Part shown: one piece after another, positions 52,157 through 60,928 of the stretch
Layout: each line of letters opens with the position of its first letter
Numbering within the stretch: the first letter of the stretch is position 1
NCBI GenBank assembly: GCA_020723325.1
Contig: DYJD01000003.1
Span: 293,822 to 357,821 of the forward strand
DNA length: 64,000 nt
Source: Desulfosudis oleivorans
Lineage (GTDB): Bacteria > Desulfobacterota > Desulfobacteria > Desulfobacterales > SURF-7
Direction of reading: 5' to 3'
Notes under the pieces: model-generated
Seen by the model: the letters and a program-made list of their open reading frames with translations, nothing else
Told to the model about the DNA's origin: nothing
Databases searched by the model: none
Made by a program: the position numbers and the translations under genes

Positions 52157-53047
52157 TCACACTTCCAACCAGGAGTCGGAATACAGGCTCTTGCCCACGA
52201 TGACGTCGTAGGTTTTCTTGTATTCCTGCATTTCCTTGGTCAGGGAGGCCATATCCGGCTCGTTGCCGTCCATGAGACCGTAGATCAGATCCACGATGTC
52301 CTGGCGCTGGCCCTTGGCGATCTCGGTCAACTTGGTGTCCAGGGGATCGGAGATCACGGAATACATGCCGCATTTTTCCAGCATGATCATGTAGGTCTGA
52401 TTCAGGATCGGCCGCAGATGGGAGGGCGGACCATTGGAGATGTTGGACAGACCGCAGGTGCTCTTGGCGCCCGGGGCAATGTCCTGGAGCATCTTCTGGA
52501 ATTCCATCAGGCACATGAGCTGGGGTTGCTGGATGTTCACCGGTGTGACGATGCCGTCCACCCAGATGCGCTCATTGGGAATGCCGGCTTCATTGGCCGC
52601 ATACAGCAGTTCCACGCACAGGGCCGCGCGTTCGTTCTCATCCCGGGGCAGGCCGTCCGGACCCCACATGAGGGCGATGAAATCCGCATTGTGCTCGGCT
52701 GCCAGGGGGATCATTTTTTCATAGCGCTCGGGCCGGGCCATGATGGAGTTGATCAGGTGGGGTTTTGCCACCGGCTTGATCACCTTCAGGGCCGCCTCGA
52801 TGGCGTTGATATTGGATGTGTCCAGGGCCAGGGGCAGATCCGGCACCACTTCCTGCACCACCTGCACCACCCAGGGCATCAATTCATGGCCGTCTTTTTT
52901 GGCCGGACCCAGGTTGATGTCGATATAATCCATGCCTTTGTGCTTTTGATCAAGGGCCTCCTCCTGAATCGGCTTGGGATCGCGCTCCTTGAAGGCCGTG
53001 CCGATCTTTTTGGAGATGACGTTCAAGCTTTCACCAATCAGAAACAT
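52157..53047 (-). CDS. acsE: Methyltetrahydrofolate:corrinoid iron-sulfur protein methyltransferase
   Basis: 296 residues, pterin-binding TIM barrel. Moves the methyl group from CH3-H4folate to the cobalt of the corrinoid protein AcsCD in the Wood-Ljungdahl pathway. The N-terminal GESLNVI, DYIDINLGPA, ALDTSN, LINSI and STCGLSNISNG match the AcsE/MetH methyltransferase family, including the Asn/Asp residues that bind the pterin. AAGGAGG lies 6 bases before ATG 53047. It follows a terminator-like hairpin (53067-53090) after acsC, so its level may be lower than upstream genes. Could serve in both directions, acetate/CO2 reduction or acetyl-CoA oxidation. Confidence 0.93.
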   Translation of the reverse strand: MFLIGESLNVISKKIGTAFKERDPKPIQEEALDQKHKGMDYIDINLGPAKKDGHELMPWVVQVVQEVVPDLPLALDTSNINAIEAALKVIKPVAKPHLINSIMARPERYEKMIPLAAEHNADFIALMWGPDGLPRDENERAALCVELLYAANEAGIPNERIWVDGIVTPVNIQQPQLMCLMEFQKMLQDIAPGAKSTCGLSNISNGPPSHLRPILNQTYMIMLEKCGMYSVISDPLDTKLTEIAKGQRQDIVDLIYGLMDGNEPDMASLTKEMQEYKKTYDVIVGKSLYSDSWLEV

Positions 53048-53066
53048 ATTACCTCCTTCTAAAAAG

Positions 53067-53090
53067 GGGACGGCCGCTTACGGCCGTCCC
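53067..53090 (-). terminator. Terminator-like hairpin between acsC and acsE
   Basis: GGGACGGCCG (53067-53076), loop CTTA, CGGCCGTCCC (53081-53090). On the minus strand it is followed by CTTTTT (61-66), then the ribosome site of acsE. A leaky terminator or RNA-processing element is likely. Confidence 0.7.
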
Positions 53091-53109
53091 AACTGGTTTA
53101 ACTACAGAT

Positions 53110-54453
53110 TTATTTGCGCGCCTTCAAGAAGGCGGGAATGTGCGCGGCCTCACGCGGCCCGACAGTAATGGTCCAGCCGGGCAATTCCTCTTCCATGTCG
53201 CCGGCGATGGCGGCGGCGTAGCCGGGAATGATCACTTCGGTGTGTTTGACTTTGCCGGTGATGCCGGATTTCTTGATGAAGGCGCCCACGTCGTCACCGG
53301 CGAATTTGCCGGCGGCCCAGGCCGTGAGTACGGACAAGCCTTCCGAGTTTTTCACCAGCAGCCAGGAGGGCACGCGGCTGCCTTCGATTTCGCCGGAAAC
53401 GATGAAGTAGGTCAGGGCGAAGTTGGTGGTGACCAGCACCGGTGAATTCTCATTGGGATTGCCGATTTCGTAAATGCCTTCGGTCACGGTCATGGGACGT
53501 TGCGGATCGGTGTAGATGTTCAGCCGTTCCAGCAACAGCGGGAAAATGCTCTCACCGGTGAAATCGGACAGCACCACGATGCCGCCGTATTTGGCGATCA
53601 TCATGCCGGCGATGAGGGCTTCCATGTCCAGATTGGCGGCCATTTCACAGGGGAAGGTGATGGTGGGGAAGCCCAGGGAACGGTTGCCGGCCTTCAGGGC
53701 CGCCCGCCGGATGGCGACTTCGTCTTCCAGGGCTTTTTTGATCTCGCGGCTCCCCGGATCCAGCACCAGGTCTTTCAGACCCATACCGGTGAGCTTGTCG
53801 GATAGGGCGATCAAGCCGTCCACGGAATCAGCCTTGATGGCCAAGGGCAGATCGTTTTCTTTGGCCAGGGCGCCGAAGTCGGCGGCATTGGCGGCGGTGG
53901 CGGCGTAAATCAGGGGCCGTTTAAAGGCGCAGGCAGCCACGCCGGCTTTCATGACATCGATTTTATCGGACATGAGAATCAAATTGAATTCCGAAGCCTC
54001 AGCGATCTTCTTGGCCAATTTGCCGAAGGCGTCCTTGTCGCCGTTCACATCTTTGAGGGCCACCAGCTCCGGGCGGAGATTCAGGCCCACGCGCTCATAC
54101 TGCAGAGCGTTCCACTGTTTTAGTTTGGCGGTGACGGTTTTGTCCGCCGTATCGGAAGTGATCACGGCCGCCAGCAGGGTGGGGTTGTAAAAGGTTTTTT
54201 CATGTCGGTGCATGACGGTTTCGCCGCCGGTCTTGGCGGCGCGAACGCCTTTACCGACTGCCACCGGCCGGATGGGGGGCGCGGAGGCTTCGGCCAACTG
54301 TTCCTTGGCTTCGTCCGAAACGTACGGACAACTGTCCAGTTCAGCCTTGCCGGACGCCAGGTTCATGGCAAAGGCCAGACAGGTCGGCACGCCGCATTCC
54401 TTGCAGTTGGTTTTCGGCAGGAGTTTGAAGATCTGAATACCGGTTAATGCCAT
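53110..54453 (-). CDS. acsC: CODH/ACS corrinoid iron-sulfur protein, large (gamma) subunit
   Basis: 447 residues. N-terminal [4Fe-4S] domain with Cys17, 20, 25 and 42 (NCKECGVPTCLAF, DSCPY). The central TIM barrel and the C-terminal corrinoid-binding domain (TGKVKHTEVIIPGYAA) follow. With AcsD it carries the methyl-cobamide between AcsE and acetyl-CoA synthase AcsB. AGGAGACGACA precedes ATG 54453. A full terminator-like hairpin lies between acsB and this gene, so it may have its own expression level. Confidence 0.95.
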   Translation of the reverse strand: MALTGIQIFKLLPKTNCKECGVPTCLAFAMNLASGKAELDSCPYVSDEAKEQLAEASAPPIRPVAVGKGVRAAKTGGETVMHRHEKTFYNPTLLAAVITSDTADKTVTAKLKQWNALQYERVGLNLRPELVALKDVNGDKDAFGKLAKKIAEASEFNLILMSDKIDVMKAGVAACAFKRPLIYAATAANAADFGALAKENDLPLAIKADSVDGLIALSDKLTGMGLKDLVLDPGSREIKKALEDEVAIRRAALKAGNRSLGFPTITFPCEMAANLDMEALIAGMMIAKYGGIVVLSDFTGESIFPLLLERLNIYTDPQRPMTVTEGIYEIGNPNENSPVLVTTNFALTYFIVSGEIEGSRVPSWLLVKNSEGLSVLTAWAAGKFAGDDVGAFIKKSGITGKVKHTEVIIPGYAAAIAGDMEEELPGWTITVGPREAAHIPAFLKARK

Positions 54454-54556
54454 TGTCGTCTCCTTCTATATGGTTTCAACACCGTAACGATGGTTGATTC
54501 GTTGAATAACATGCTCGCCGGCGCTTGCCACAGGGCGTTTGAACATGTTCTAAAAA

Positions 54557-54587
54557 ATCCGGAGGCGGATCAGCTCCGCCTCCGGAT
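54557..54587 (-). terminator. Terminator-like hairpin between acsB and acsC
   Basis: ATCCGGAGGCGGA (54557-54569), loop of 5, TCCGCCTCCGGAT (54575-54587), followed on the minus strand by TTTTT (54552-54556). The stem is 13 bp and GC-rich, a strong intrinsic-terminator form inside the acs operon. Confidence 0.8.
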
Positions 54588-54594
54588 ATCGTCA

Positions 54595-56808
54595 TTAGCC
54601 TACAATGGGTTCCATGGAAAGGGCCGGATGGCCTTTTTCCTGGAGCCAGGGTAGAATTTCCTCCTCGGTGATGCCCACGGTTTCATCGGCGATCTTGTCA
54701 TACAGATCCGGAACGCCCATTTCCGCGCCGCGTTTCATGATGCGATCCTTCAACTCTTCCTTCAGGATCTTGGGCATCCAAACCATGCGCAGCAGGCCGC
54801 CGTCACCGATGATGAATTTTCCCTGGGTGATGTTATATTTGGAATGGCCCACAAAGCCCGGGGAGGAAGCGCCGCCGCCCATGACACCGGCCAGGGTGGT
54901 GAACTTCATGCCCGAAGGCGTGTCGCCGGTGTAATCGCGGTTGACGGTCATGACGCCGTTACAGGCCGGCAGCATGGCGGCGATGCATTCGCAGCAGCCG
55001 CAGGTGGTCATGGGATCATGCACCATGGAGTAGAAGTTGTAGTGCGTGACCGCGCCGCGGGAGGCCTTGAAGATGAAATCATTGACACCCTTCCATTGGC
55101 CCAGTTTCGGATTCAGGCATTCGCCCTTTTGAATGGGCTGGTTGGGACCGGTGGGGTTGATTTCAAAGGAGGCCTTGCAATCCATCCAGTTGTAGGCGCC
55201 GCACAAACCGGTCCGTTCCGGGCTGACCGAACAGACATGGCTGGGGGCAAAGGACTGGCACAGGGTGCAGGAATAATAGGTTTCCACATCCTCGTCGGTC
55301 ATCTTGTCCACGCGCTCGTCACGCATCCTGTATTCGGCCCGGGCACGTTTGGTCAACTCATCCACGTCCTTTTTATTGGTGTAGAGGGTGACCTGGACTT
55401 TGTCCACGATCTTCTTGAAATCCTGGTGGAATTTGGCATGCAGGACCACGCCGATATGCTTCAGGGTAAAGCCTTTTTCCACGGCCTGCTTGCTGATGCG
55501 CACCCAGGAAATATCCCGTTGCCCGATGTGCATGATGCCCTGGATGTAGTTGATCAGGTGGTGGATCTGGCGCTCCATGATGGGCTCGAAGTCGGTTTGG
55601 AACTCACGGCCGGCGATCTGGACATAGATGCCCAGGGGCAGGGCCTCGCCTTCCTTGAGCTCGCCCACATCCTTGCCCACCACGATGACCTTGCCGTCTT
55701 CGATCTCGTTCATCTGGGCCTGCTTGACCAGCTCGGTGCACTGGGTTTTGCCGCCGCCCATCTGGCAGAAAAGATCGGAGCCGCGCACACGCTCGCCCTC
55801 AAAGGCCGGACCAAAGGAGAGCGGGATGTCGATCTGGGTCACGTTGACCTTCAGGCCGCGCACTTCAACGGAGCGCTGGCACATGTCATTGTGAGGCACA
55901 TTGGCCACCACATGCTCGTAAGTACAGATACCGGTGGGCAGGATTTCGGGAATGTCCGTATCCGCCAGGGTGGGGAAGCCCCAGTTGACGCAACCGGCGG
56001 CGGCCACACCCCATTCCGTGCCGATGTCGCCCAGGGCGTTGACAAAGGCGAAAACCCGGTCTTTGTTGTAATGCAGGATCTTTTTAAAGTCGCCGGGCTT
56101 GACGCCACCGAAGGCCATGGCCGCGCGGTTGGCAAAACCCAGGGCAAAGACGGCGGAGGAGATGTCCGGACCAAAGGGCACGATCCGGGTGTTCCAGCCC
56201 ACCTGCACACCGGCTTTGATGAGCTGCTCGATGACCGAGGTGCCGTTGTGGTTGGCGGCGCAGAAGATGTACAGGTTTTTCTTCTGATAATCTTCAACGA
56301 TCATCTTGGCGATTTCCGGCGTGGGGGCCGCGCCCACCATGGCCGCAAATCCGGGGGCGGAACCATCCACGAATTCCACGCCGCGTTTGCGCAGGATGAT
56401 GTCGTCGGCCGGACCCACCCAGAGTTTGCCGGCATCCAGATCCGGATCTTCCTGCAGAATGTAGAAGTCCGGTTCATACAGCATGCGGATGGCTTCGATG
56501 ATCTCATAGGAGAAGATGGCGGCCATGCCGGCATCCAGCAGGGGCCCCAGGTAGGGCAGATGGTTCTTGCCTTTGATGTGGGGGGGCAGCAGCTTGCGGG
56601 CAAAGGCCATGGGTTTCTGCAAATCTTCCAGGGTCTCCACCTTCATGCCCGTAAGGGAGTAAATCACCGGCAGATAGTAGGCGGTGTTGCCGAAGCCCAC
56701 CTTGGTGTCGGCATTATAGGTCTCAAGGGCCTTGCGGAGTTTTCCTTCGGCCTGGGAAACAACTTTATAGCCGCCCTGAATGGCAGCAAATGCAACTAAC
56801 TTAGACAT
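54595..56808 (-). CDS. acsB: Acetyl-CoA synthase (CODH/ACS A-cluster subunit)
   Basis: 737 residues, bacterial-type length. Condenses CO, the methyl of the corrinoid protein and CoA. A-cluster residues are complete: Cys514, 517, 526 and 536 for the 4Fe-4S cube (CTLCQSF..HVCS..GLCG) and Cys603-Gly-Cys605 for the distal Ni (TTCGCCECIA); each is offset +8 from the Moorella numbering I remember. The N-terminal CO-tunnel domain is present, unlike in archaeal CdhC. GAAGGAGG precedes ATG 56808. Confidence 0.97.
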   Translation of the reverse strand: MSKLVAFAAIQGGYKVVSQAEGKLRKALETYNADTKVGFGNTAYYLPVIYSLTGMKVETLEDLQKPMAFARKLLPPHIKGKNHLPYLGPLLDAGMAAIFSYEIIEAIRMLYEPDFYILQEDPDLDAGKLWVGPADDIILRKRGVEFVDGSAPGFAAMVGAAPTPEIAKMIVEDYQKKNLYIFCAANHNGTSVIEQLIKAGVQVGWNTRIVPFGPDISSAVFALGFANRAAMAFGGVKPGDFKKILHYNKDRVFAFVNALGDIGTEWGVAAAGCVNWGFPTLADTDIPEILPTGICTYEHVVANVPHNDMCQRSVEVRGLKVNVTQIDIPLSFGPAFEGERVRGSDLFCQMGGGKTQCTELVKQAQMNEIEDGKVIVVGKDVGELKEGEALPLGIYVQIAGREFQTDFEPIMERQIHHLINYIQGIMHIGQRDISWVRISKQAVEKGFTLKHIGVVLHAKFHQDFKKIVDKVQVTLYTNKKDVDELTKRARAEYRMRDERVDKMTDEDVETYYSCTLCQSFAPSHVCSVSPERTGLCGAYNWMDCKASFEINPTGPNQPIQKGECLNPKLGQWKGVNDFIFKASRGAVTHYNFYSMVHDPMTTCGCCECIAAMLPACNGVMTVNRDYTGDTPSGMKFTTLAGVMGGGASSPGFVGHSKYNITQGKFIIGDGGLLRMVWMPKILKEELKDRIMKRGAEMGVPDLYDKIADETVGITEEEILPWLQEKGHPALSMEPIVG

Positions 56809-56845
56809 ATTCTTTCCTCCTTCGTTGAGGATTTATCGTTAATGC

Positions 56846-58882
56846 TTAGGCCTCCAATGCCTGACGATCGGCCATATCCATCAATACGCGCTCTCTTGCC
56901 TTGTCGATGCCCAGCTCTTTACGCTTCTTGTCGATGTGGGCGATCATTTTATGCGCATGTTTGATGGGATCCGGTTCGCAATCCCATTTGCCGCCGTAGA
57001 TCTTCTCCAGCTCGTTGAACAGGTAGTTCTTGAACTGCGGCGCGCCATCCAAAGGCATGCCCACGCCGAAGAGGGTATATACGCCGGAGGCGACAAAATA
57101 CTGACCGATGGCGATGGCTTTTTCGCTCATCCATTCCGGAGCGCTGCCCGCGGCCGGGATGTCCTGGAGATCCTTGCCCAATCCGCCGGCCTTGATGACT
57201 TCCGTGGCCGCCAGCAGGATGCGGGTGTTGTCCACGCAGGAACCCAAGTGGAGCACCGGCGGGATACCGACGGTTTCGCAAATTTCAGCGAGACCCGGTC
57301 CGCAGTAAACCGCGGCGGTTTCCGGGGTCAGCAGGCCGTGGCCGCCGGCGGCCAGGGCGCTGCAACCGGTGGTGAGCACCAGCACGTCGTTTTTGATCAA
57401 TTCCTTGATCAAAGTGATGTGGGCTTCATTGTGTTTGGTACGGGCGTTGTTGCAGCCCACCACGCCGGCCAGACCGCGGATGCGACCGTTGATGATGTTG
57501 TCGTTCAGGGTGTAGTAGGAACCGCGGAAGGTGCCGCCCAGGTGATATTCAATGGATTCCACGCCGAAACCGGCGATCTGGGTGTGCTTCACATTGGGAA
57601 TCATGACTTCGGCGCGACGGTTGGTGAAATTGTCGATGGCCATCTTCACGATGCGTTTGGCGTCTTCCATGGCATGGTGTTCGTTGAATTCAATGTGAAT
57701 CACATTGTCCTGCTCCATCTTGGCCATGGGATGGGTGGTGATCAGCTTGGTGTGGAAGCACTTGGCCACGTTGGCCAGGTTCTGGAACACGCACTGAACG
57801 TCGACGACCATGGCTTCGCAGGCACCGGTGACAATGGCCAGTTCCTGTTGCAGGAAGGTGCCGGCCGGCGGAATGCCGTGACGTTGCAAGATTTCATTGG
57901 CTGTGCAGCAGATGCCGCCCAGTTGAATGCCTTTGGCGCCCTTGGTTTTGGCGTAATCCAGCATTTCCTGGGACTGGCAAGCGGCCACGATCATTTCCGA
58001 CAGAATCGGCTCATGGCCGTGGACGATGATGTTCACATGGTCTTCCTTCATGATGCCCATGTTGGCTTCGGATTGCAGGGGCGAAGGCGTGCCGAACATG
58101 ACATCCTGCAGGTCCGTGGCCATCATGGCGCCGCCCCAGCCGTCGGCCAAAGCAGTACGGGTGCATTGTTTGACGATGTTTTTGTAATCCTGATCCACGC
58201 CCATGGTGGAACGATGCATGATGTCCACCACTTCCCGGTCGATGTTGCGGGGCAGCACGCCCAGTTTCTTCCAGCGTTCATACAGGGGTTGGGGCGCCCG
58301 TTTCAGATAGAGCAGTTCGCCTTCGGGCTTGCCCCATTCGGCCATGGCTTTTTCCGCCACTTCCAGGGCGATTTCATCAATGTCGCGATCCAGGGTCTTG
58401 CCGTCCACTTCAACGGTGGTGGCCACTTCAAACCAGGGCGCGATCTGCAGCAGTTTTTGCGGGTCCTTGATTTTGTAATCGTGGGTCTCCTTGCGGGCCA
58501 CGGACAGGAAAACTTCCGCCACGCTGCGGCCGTGGTCGGAATGGGCTGCGGTGCCGGCGGCCACCATGCGGGCGAAGTTACGGGCTGCAATGGTATTGGC
58601 GGTGGCGCCGCACAGGCCTTTGCGTTCATCTTTTCCCTGCTCATAATCTTTGGGCAGGGGCAGGCGGCAGGGGCCCATGTTGCAGATCTTGCAGCAGGTG
58701 CCCTGGGCGCCGATGTTGCAGGGTTTCATGGAAACAGCCCGGTCAAAAACGGTTTCAATGCCCAGTTGTTGGGCCCGGGCGATCATCTGCTGGGTGGCGA
58801 TATCAATGGAAGCTTCAATCGGATCAGCCTTTTTGGCTTCTTTTTCCACCTTGGCTGCCGTTACTTTTTTTTCTTCTGACAT
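56846..58882 (-). CDS. acsA: Ni-dependent CO dehydrogenase catalytic subunit
   Basis: 678 residues from ATG 58882 (GGAGGAACCTCTA before it; reading from 58954 lacks a site). CooS/AcsA: oxidises CO or reduces CO2 and feeds CO to AcsB. Cluster D/B cysteines at 55, 63, 64, 67 and 72 (KPCNIGAQGTCCKICNMGPCR) and C-cluster motifs such as LGSCVDNTR, GCNNARTKHN and TTGCSALAAGGHG. No cooC nickel-insertion gene is nearby. N-terminal 25 residues are Lys/Glu/Ala-rich and probably flexible. Confidence 0.95.
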   Translation of the reverse strand: MSEEKKVTAAKVEKEAKKADPIEASIDIATQQMIARAQQLGIETVFDRAVSMKPCNIGAQGTCCKICNMGPCRLPLPKDYEQGKDERKGLCGATANTIAARNFARMVAAGTAAHSDHGRSVAEVFLSVARKETHDYKIKDPQKLLQIAPWFEVATTVEVDGKTLDRDIDEIALEVAEKAMAEWGKPEGELLYLKRAPQPLYERWKKLGVLPRNIDREVVDIMHRSTMGVDQDYKNIVKQCTRTALADGWGGAMMATDLQDVMFGTPSPLQSEANMGIMKEDHVNIIVHGHEPILSEMIVAACQSQEMLDYAKTKGAKGIQLGGICCTANEILQRHGIPPAGTFLQQELAIVTGACEAMVVDVQCVFQNLANVAKCFHTKLITTHPMAKMEQDNVIHIEFNEHHAMEDAKRIVKMAIDNFTNRRAEVMIPNVKHTQIAGFGVESIEYHLGGTFRGSYYTLNDNIINGRIRGLAGVVGCNNARTKHNEAHITLIKELIKNDVLVLTTGCSALAAGGHGLLTPETAAVYCGPGLAEICETVGIPPVLHLGSCVDNTRILLAATEVIKAGGLGKDLQDIPAAGSAPEWMSEKAIAIGQYFVASGVYTLFGVGMPLDGAPQFKNYLFNELEKIYGGKWDCEPDPIKHAHKMIAHIDKKRKELGIDKARERVLMDMADRQALEA

Positions 58883-58996
58883 TAGAGGTTCCTCCTCATA
58901 TTGGTGTATGTCTTCCGCCCGTTGCATTCGTTCGGTCAAGGGGCGGCGGGACAAGCAATTTCATCCGCGATTTTGCAGGCATCCTGCAAAAATCGA

Positions 58997-60565
58997 TTAG
59001 GCCACGCGTTTGTGAATGCGGTTCAAGCGCTCCACGATCTTTTCCATTTCATTTTTCTGGATCGCGGCGGCGGTCATGCTGACCTTGCCTTGGGCAGTGG
59101 CGGCGGCCCGTCTGGCCATGAGCTCTTCCCGTTCCTTGGCGCGTTTCTGGCGCAGGGCCTCTTCCTCGGCTTCCACTTTGGCTTTGGCGTCGGCAGCGGC
59201 CTTGGCTTGAGCATCGGCTTCCGCCTTGGCAGCGGCTGCTGCAGCGGCCTTGGCTTTGGCTTCTGCATCGGCTTTGGCCTTGGCATCGGCATCAGCCTTG
59301 GCCTTGGCATCGGCTTCTGCTTTGGCTTTGACGTCGGCTTCCGCTTTGGCTTTGGCGGCGGCTTCGGCCTGGGCATCCACTTTGGCTTCGGCCTTCACTT
59401 CAGCTTTGGGCGCTTCCTTGGCTTCCGCCTTGGGCGCAGCCGGTTTGGCGGCCGGTTTGGCCGCAGCTTTGGGAGCTTCTTTCTTGGCAGCTGGTGCGGC
59501 CGCGGCTTTTTCCTTTTTCTCCTCTTCAATGGTCAGGTTGGGAGCAGGTGAAATAGCCGCGTAATCGATTTTGGCATCTGCCAGTTTTTTGGCAATGGGC
59601 GCCACTTTTGCGGCCGAACCGCCGGCGCTGATCAGTTCAATAAAAGAACGGGCCAGACGGATGGCTTCGGGATGACGCATGATCAGAATGTCGGAACCGG
59701 CCATCAAATAGGTCACGGCGCCCACGGCTTCCATGAGGATGCCGCGTTTTTCCGGATCACCCAGGGCCGGGGCATCGGCAGCCGTCAATTTAGCTTCCTT
59801 GCATTTCCAGACTTCGTTGCCCAGGTTGTTGATGATGGGGAACTGCAGCTTGTCGTCGCCCTGGGCCATGGCGGCCATGCGCAATCTTTCCATGACCGAA
59901 TAGGAATATTCCAGACCGTAGCCGAGGCCGCCGGTGGTGGGATCCACAATCACGCGATCCATGGGCATGCCCAGGTTTTCCAAGAGAATATTCACCTGTT
60001 TGGCCAGGTTGACGTCAATGGGTGAGGAGGAAATCACGGTGTGGCCGAAACCCATGGCCGAGGCGCCGATGCCTTTGTGATTTTTGTCTTCCACCGGACC
60101 CAACACCAGTTTTTCGCCTTCACATTCTTCGGAAATCTTCTTTAATACTTCCTCATCCTTTTGGGGATTGCCGCAACCCCAAACGATCAAGGGCACATCA
60201 ATGGCTTTCAAAACTTTTTTTACCGTGGCCACGGCTTCTTTCGCACCGGCGTTGGCGCCGTTGGGATCCGTGCTTTTCAGTTGCAGCACAATGGCTTCCG
60301 CCCCGAATTCCTTCACGCATTTCTTGGCCCAGGCAGCCGCATCGCCGACCACATCCTTGAAATGAACCAGGGCCGCCTCGGCCCAATCTTCCGGCGCCAT
60401 ATCCCAGATTTCCATCGCGATTTTCGGTTTGTTGGGCATCTTGCCTTCAAACTGATAAAAGGGATAGCAAGTCTCGCCCCCGACGGTTAAGGCCTTGGCG
60501 CCTTTCCCGATGGTGATCTGCTTGATGCTGCCGGCATAGGATTCTTTTGCAATTTCAAAGCCCAA
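58997..60565 (-). CDS. acsD: CODH/ACS corrinoid iron-sulfur protein, small (delta) subunit, with long Ala/Lys tail
   Basis: 522 residues. AAGGAGG lies 5 bases before TTG 60565, giving MGFEIAKESYAG, which matches the normal AcsD start; the earlier TTG 60589 lacks a site. Residues 1-345 are the AcsD TIM barrel (VDPTTGGLGYGLEYSYSVMER, DILIMRHPEA). Residues about 350-500 are a low-complexity tail of Ala, Lys, Glu and Asp with AEADAKAKADA-type repeats like the TolA coiled helix, and the last 40 residues (QGKVSMTAAAIQKNEMEKIVERLNRIHKRVA) form a final helix. Moorella AcsD is about 323 residues, so the tail is extra. It could tether the complex. Confidence 0.93.
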   Translation of the reverse strand: MGFEIAKESYAGSIKQITIGKGAKALTVGGETCYPFYQFEGKMPNKPKIAMEIWDMAPEDWAEAALVHFKDVVGDAAAWAKKCVKEFGAEAIVLQLKSTDPNGANAGAKEAVATVKKVLKAIDVPLIVWGCGNPQKDEEVLKKISEECEGEKLVLGPVEDKNHKGIGASAMGFGHTVISSSPIDVNLAKQVNILLENLGMPMDRVIVDPTTGGLGYGLEYSYSVMERLRMAAMAQGDDKLQFPIINNLGNEVWKCKEAKLTAADAPALGDPEKRGILMEAVGAVTYLMAGSDILIMRHPEAIRLARSFIELISAGGSAAKVAPIAKKLADAKIDYAAISPAPNLTIEEEKKEKAAAAPAAKKEAPKAAAKPAAKPAAPKAEAKEAPKAEVKAEAKVDAQAEAAAKAKAEADVKAKAEADAKAKADADAKAKADAEAKAKAAAAAAAKAEADAQAKAAADAKAKVEAEEEALRQKRAKEREELMARRAAATAQGKVSMTAAAIQKNEMEKIVERLNRIHKRVA

Positions 60566-60816
60566 TTTTGCCTCCTTATCGTTTTCCAAAACGATATTTC
60601 TGTTGAGAAACTTGTTGTAAGAACGCTACCTATCGCGCCACTCGATAGGGTCTCTATCCATTGCTTACTGTAAAATTGTCCCCCTTTCCTTAAAATTCTA
60701 TATGCTTTCACCCACCTTGGCGGATGGTTGTTCAGGATGTTGCCTGTCTGGTAATACGGACGAGGCTGCCGCGCATGTTGCAAAAACATACCCCTGGTAA
60801 AAAATACCAAACTATC

Positions 60817-60845
60817 CCTTTACATGCTGGAATTTTATTTGTCAA
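60817..60845 (-). promoter_or_regulatory. Candidate sigma-70 promoter of the acsD-cooS-acsB unit
   Basis: On the minus strand, TTGACA (60840-60845) is followed after 17 bases by TAAAGG (60817-60822) with a TG-like extension. The -35 is perfect, the -10 weak. A small hairpin CCTATCG/CGATAGG (60629-60649) lies in the resulting leader. Confidence 0.4.
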
Positions 60846-60928
60846 TAGAAGAGACGCGGCCGGCGGCCTGTCTGTATCCAGCGGAATATATTGAATTTTC
60901 AATAAAAAACTAATTCACAACAACTCCT

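Noticed and set aside
54844-58879. Very long plus-strand open frames opposite acsB and cooS (about 650 codons each)
   Set aside because: They are antisense to well-conserved genes, rich in His/Gly/Asp/Val from GC-rich third positions, and have no domain.
59226-59564. Ala/Leu/Ser repeat frame on the plus strand
   Set aside because: It is a mirror of the low-complexity AcsD tail, not a gene.
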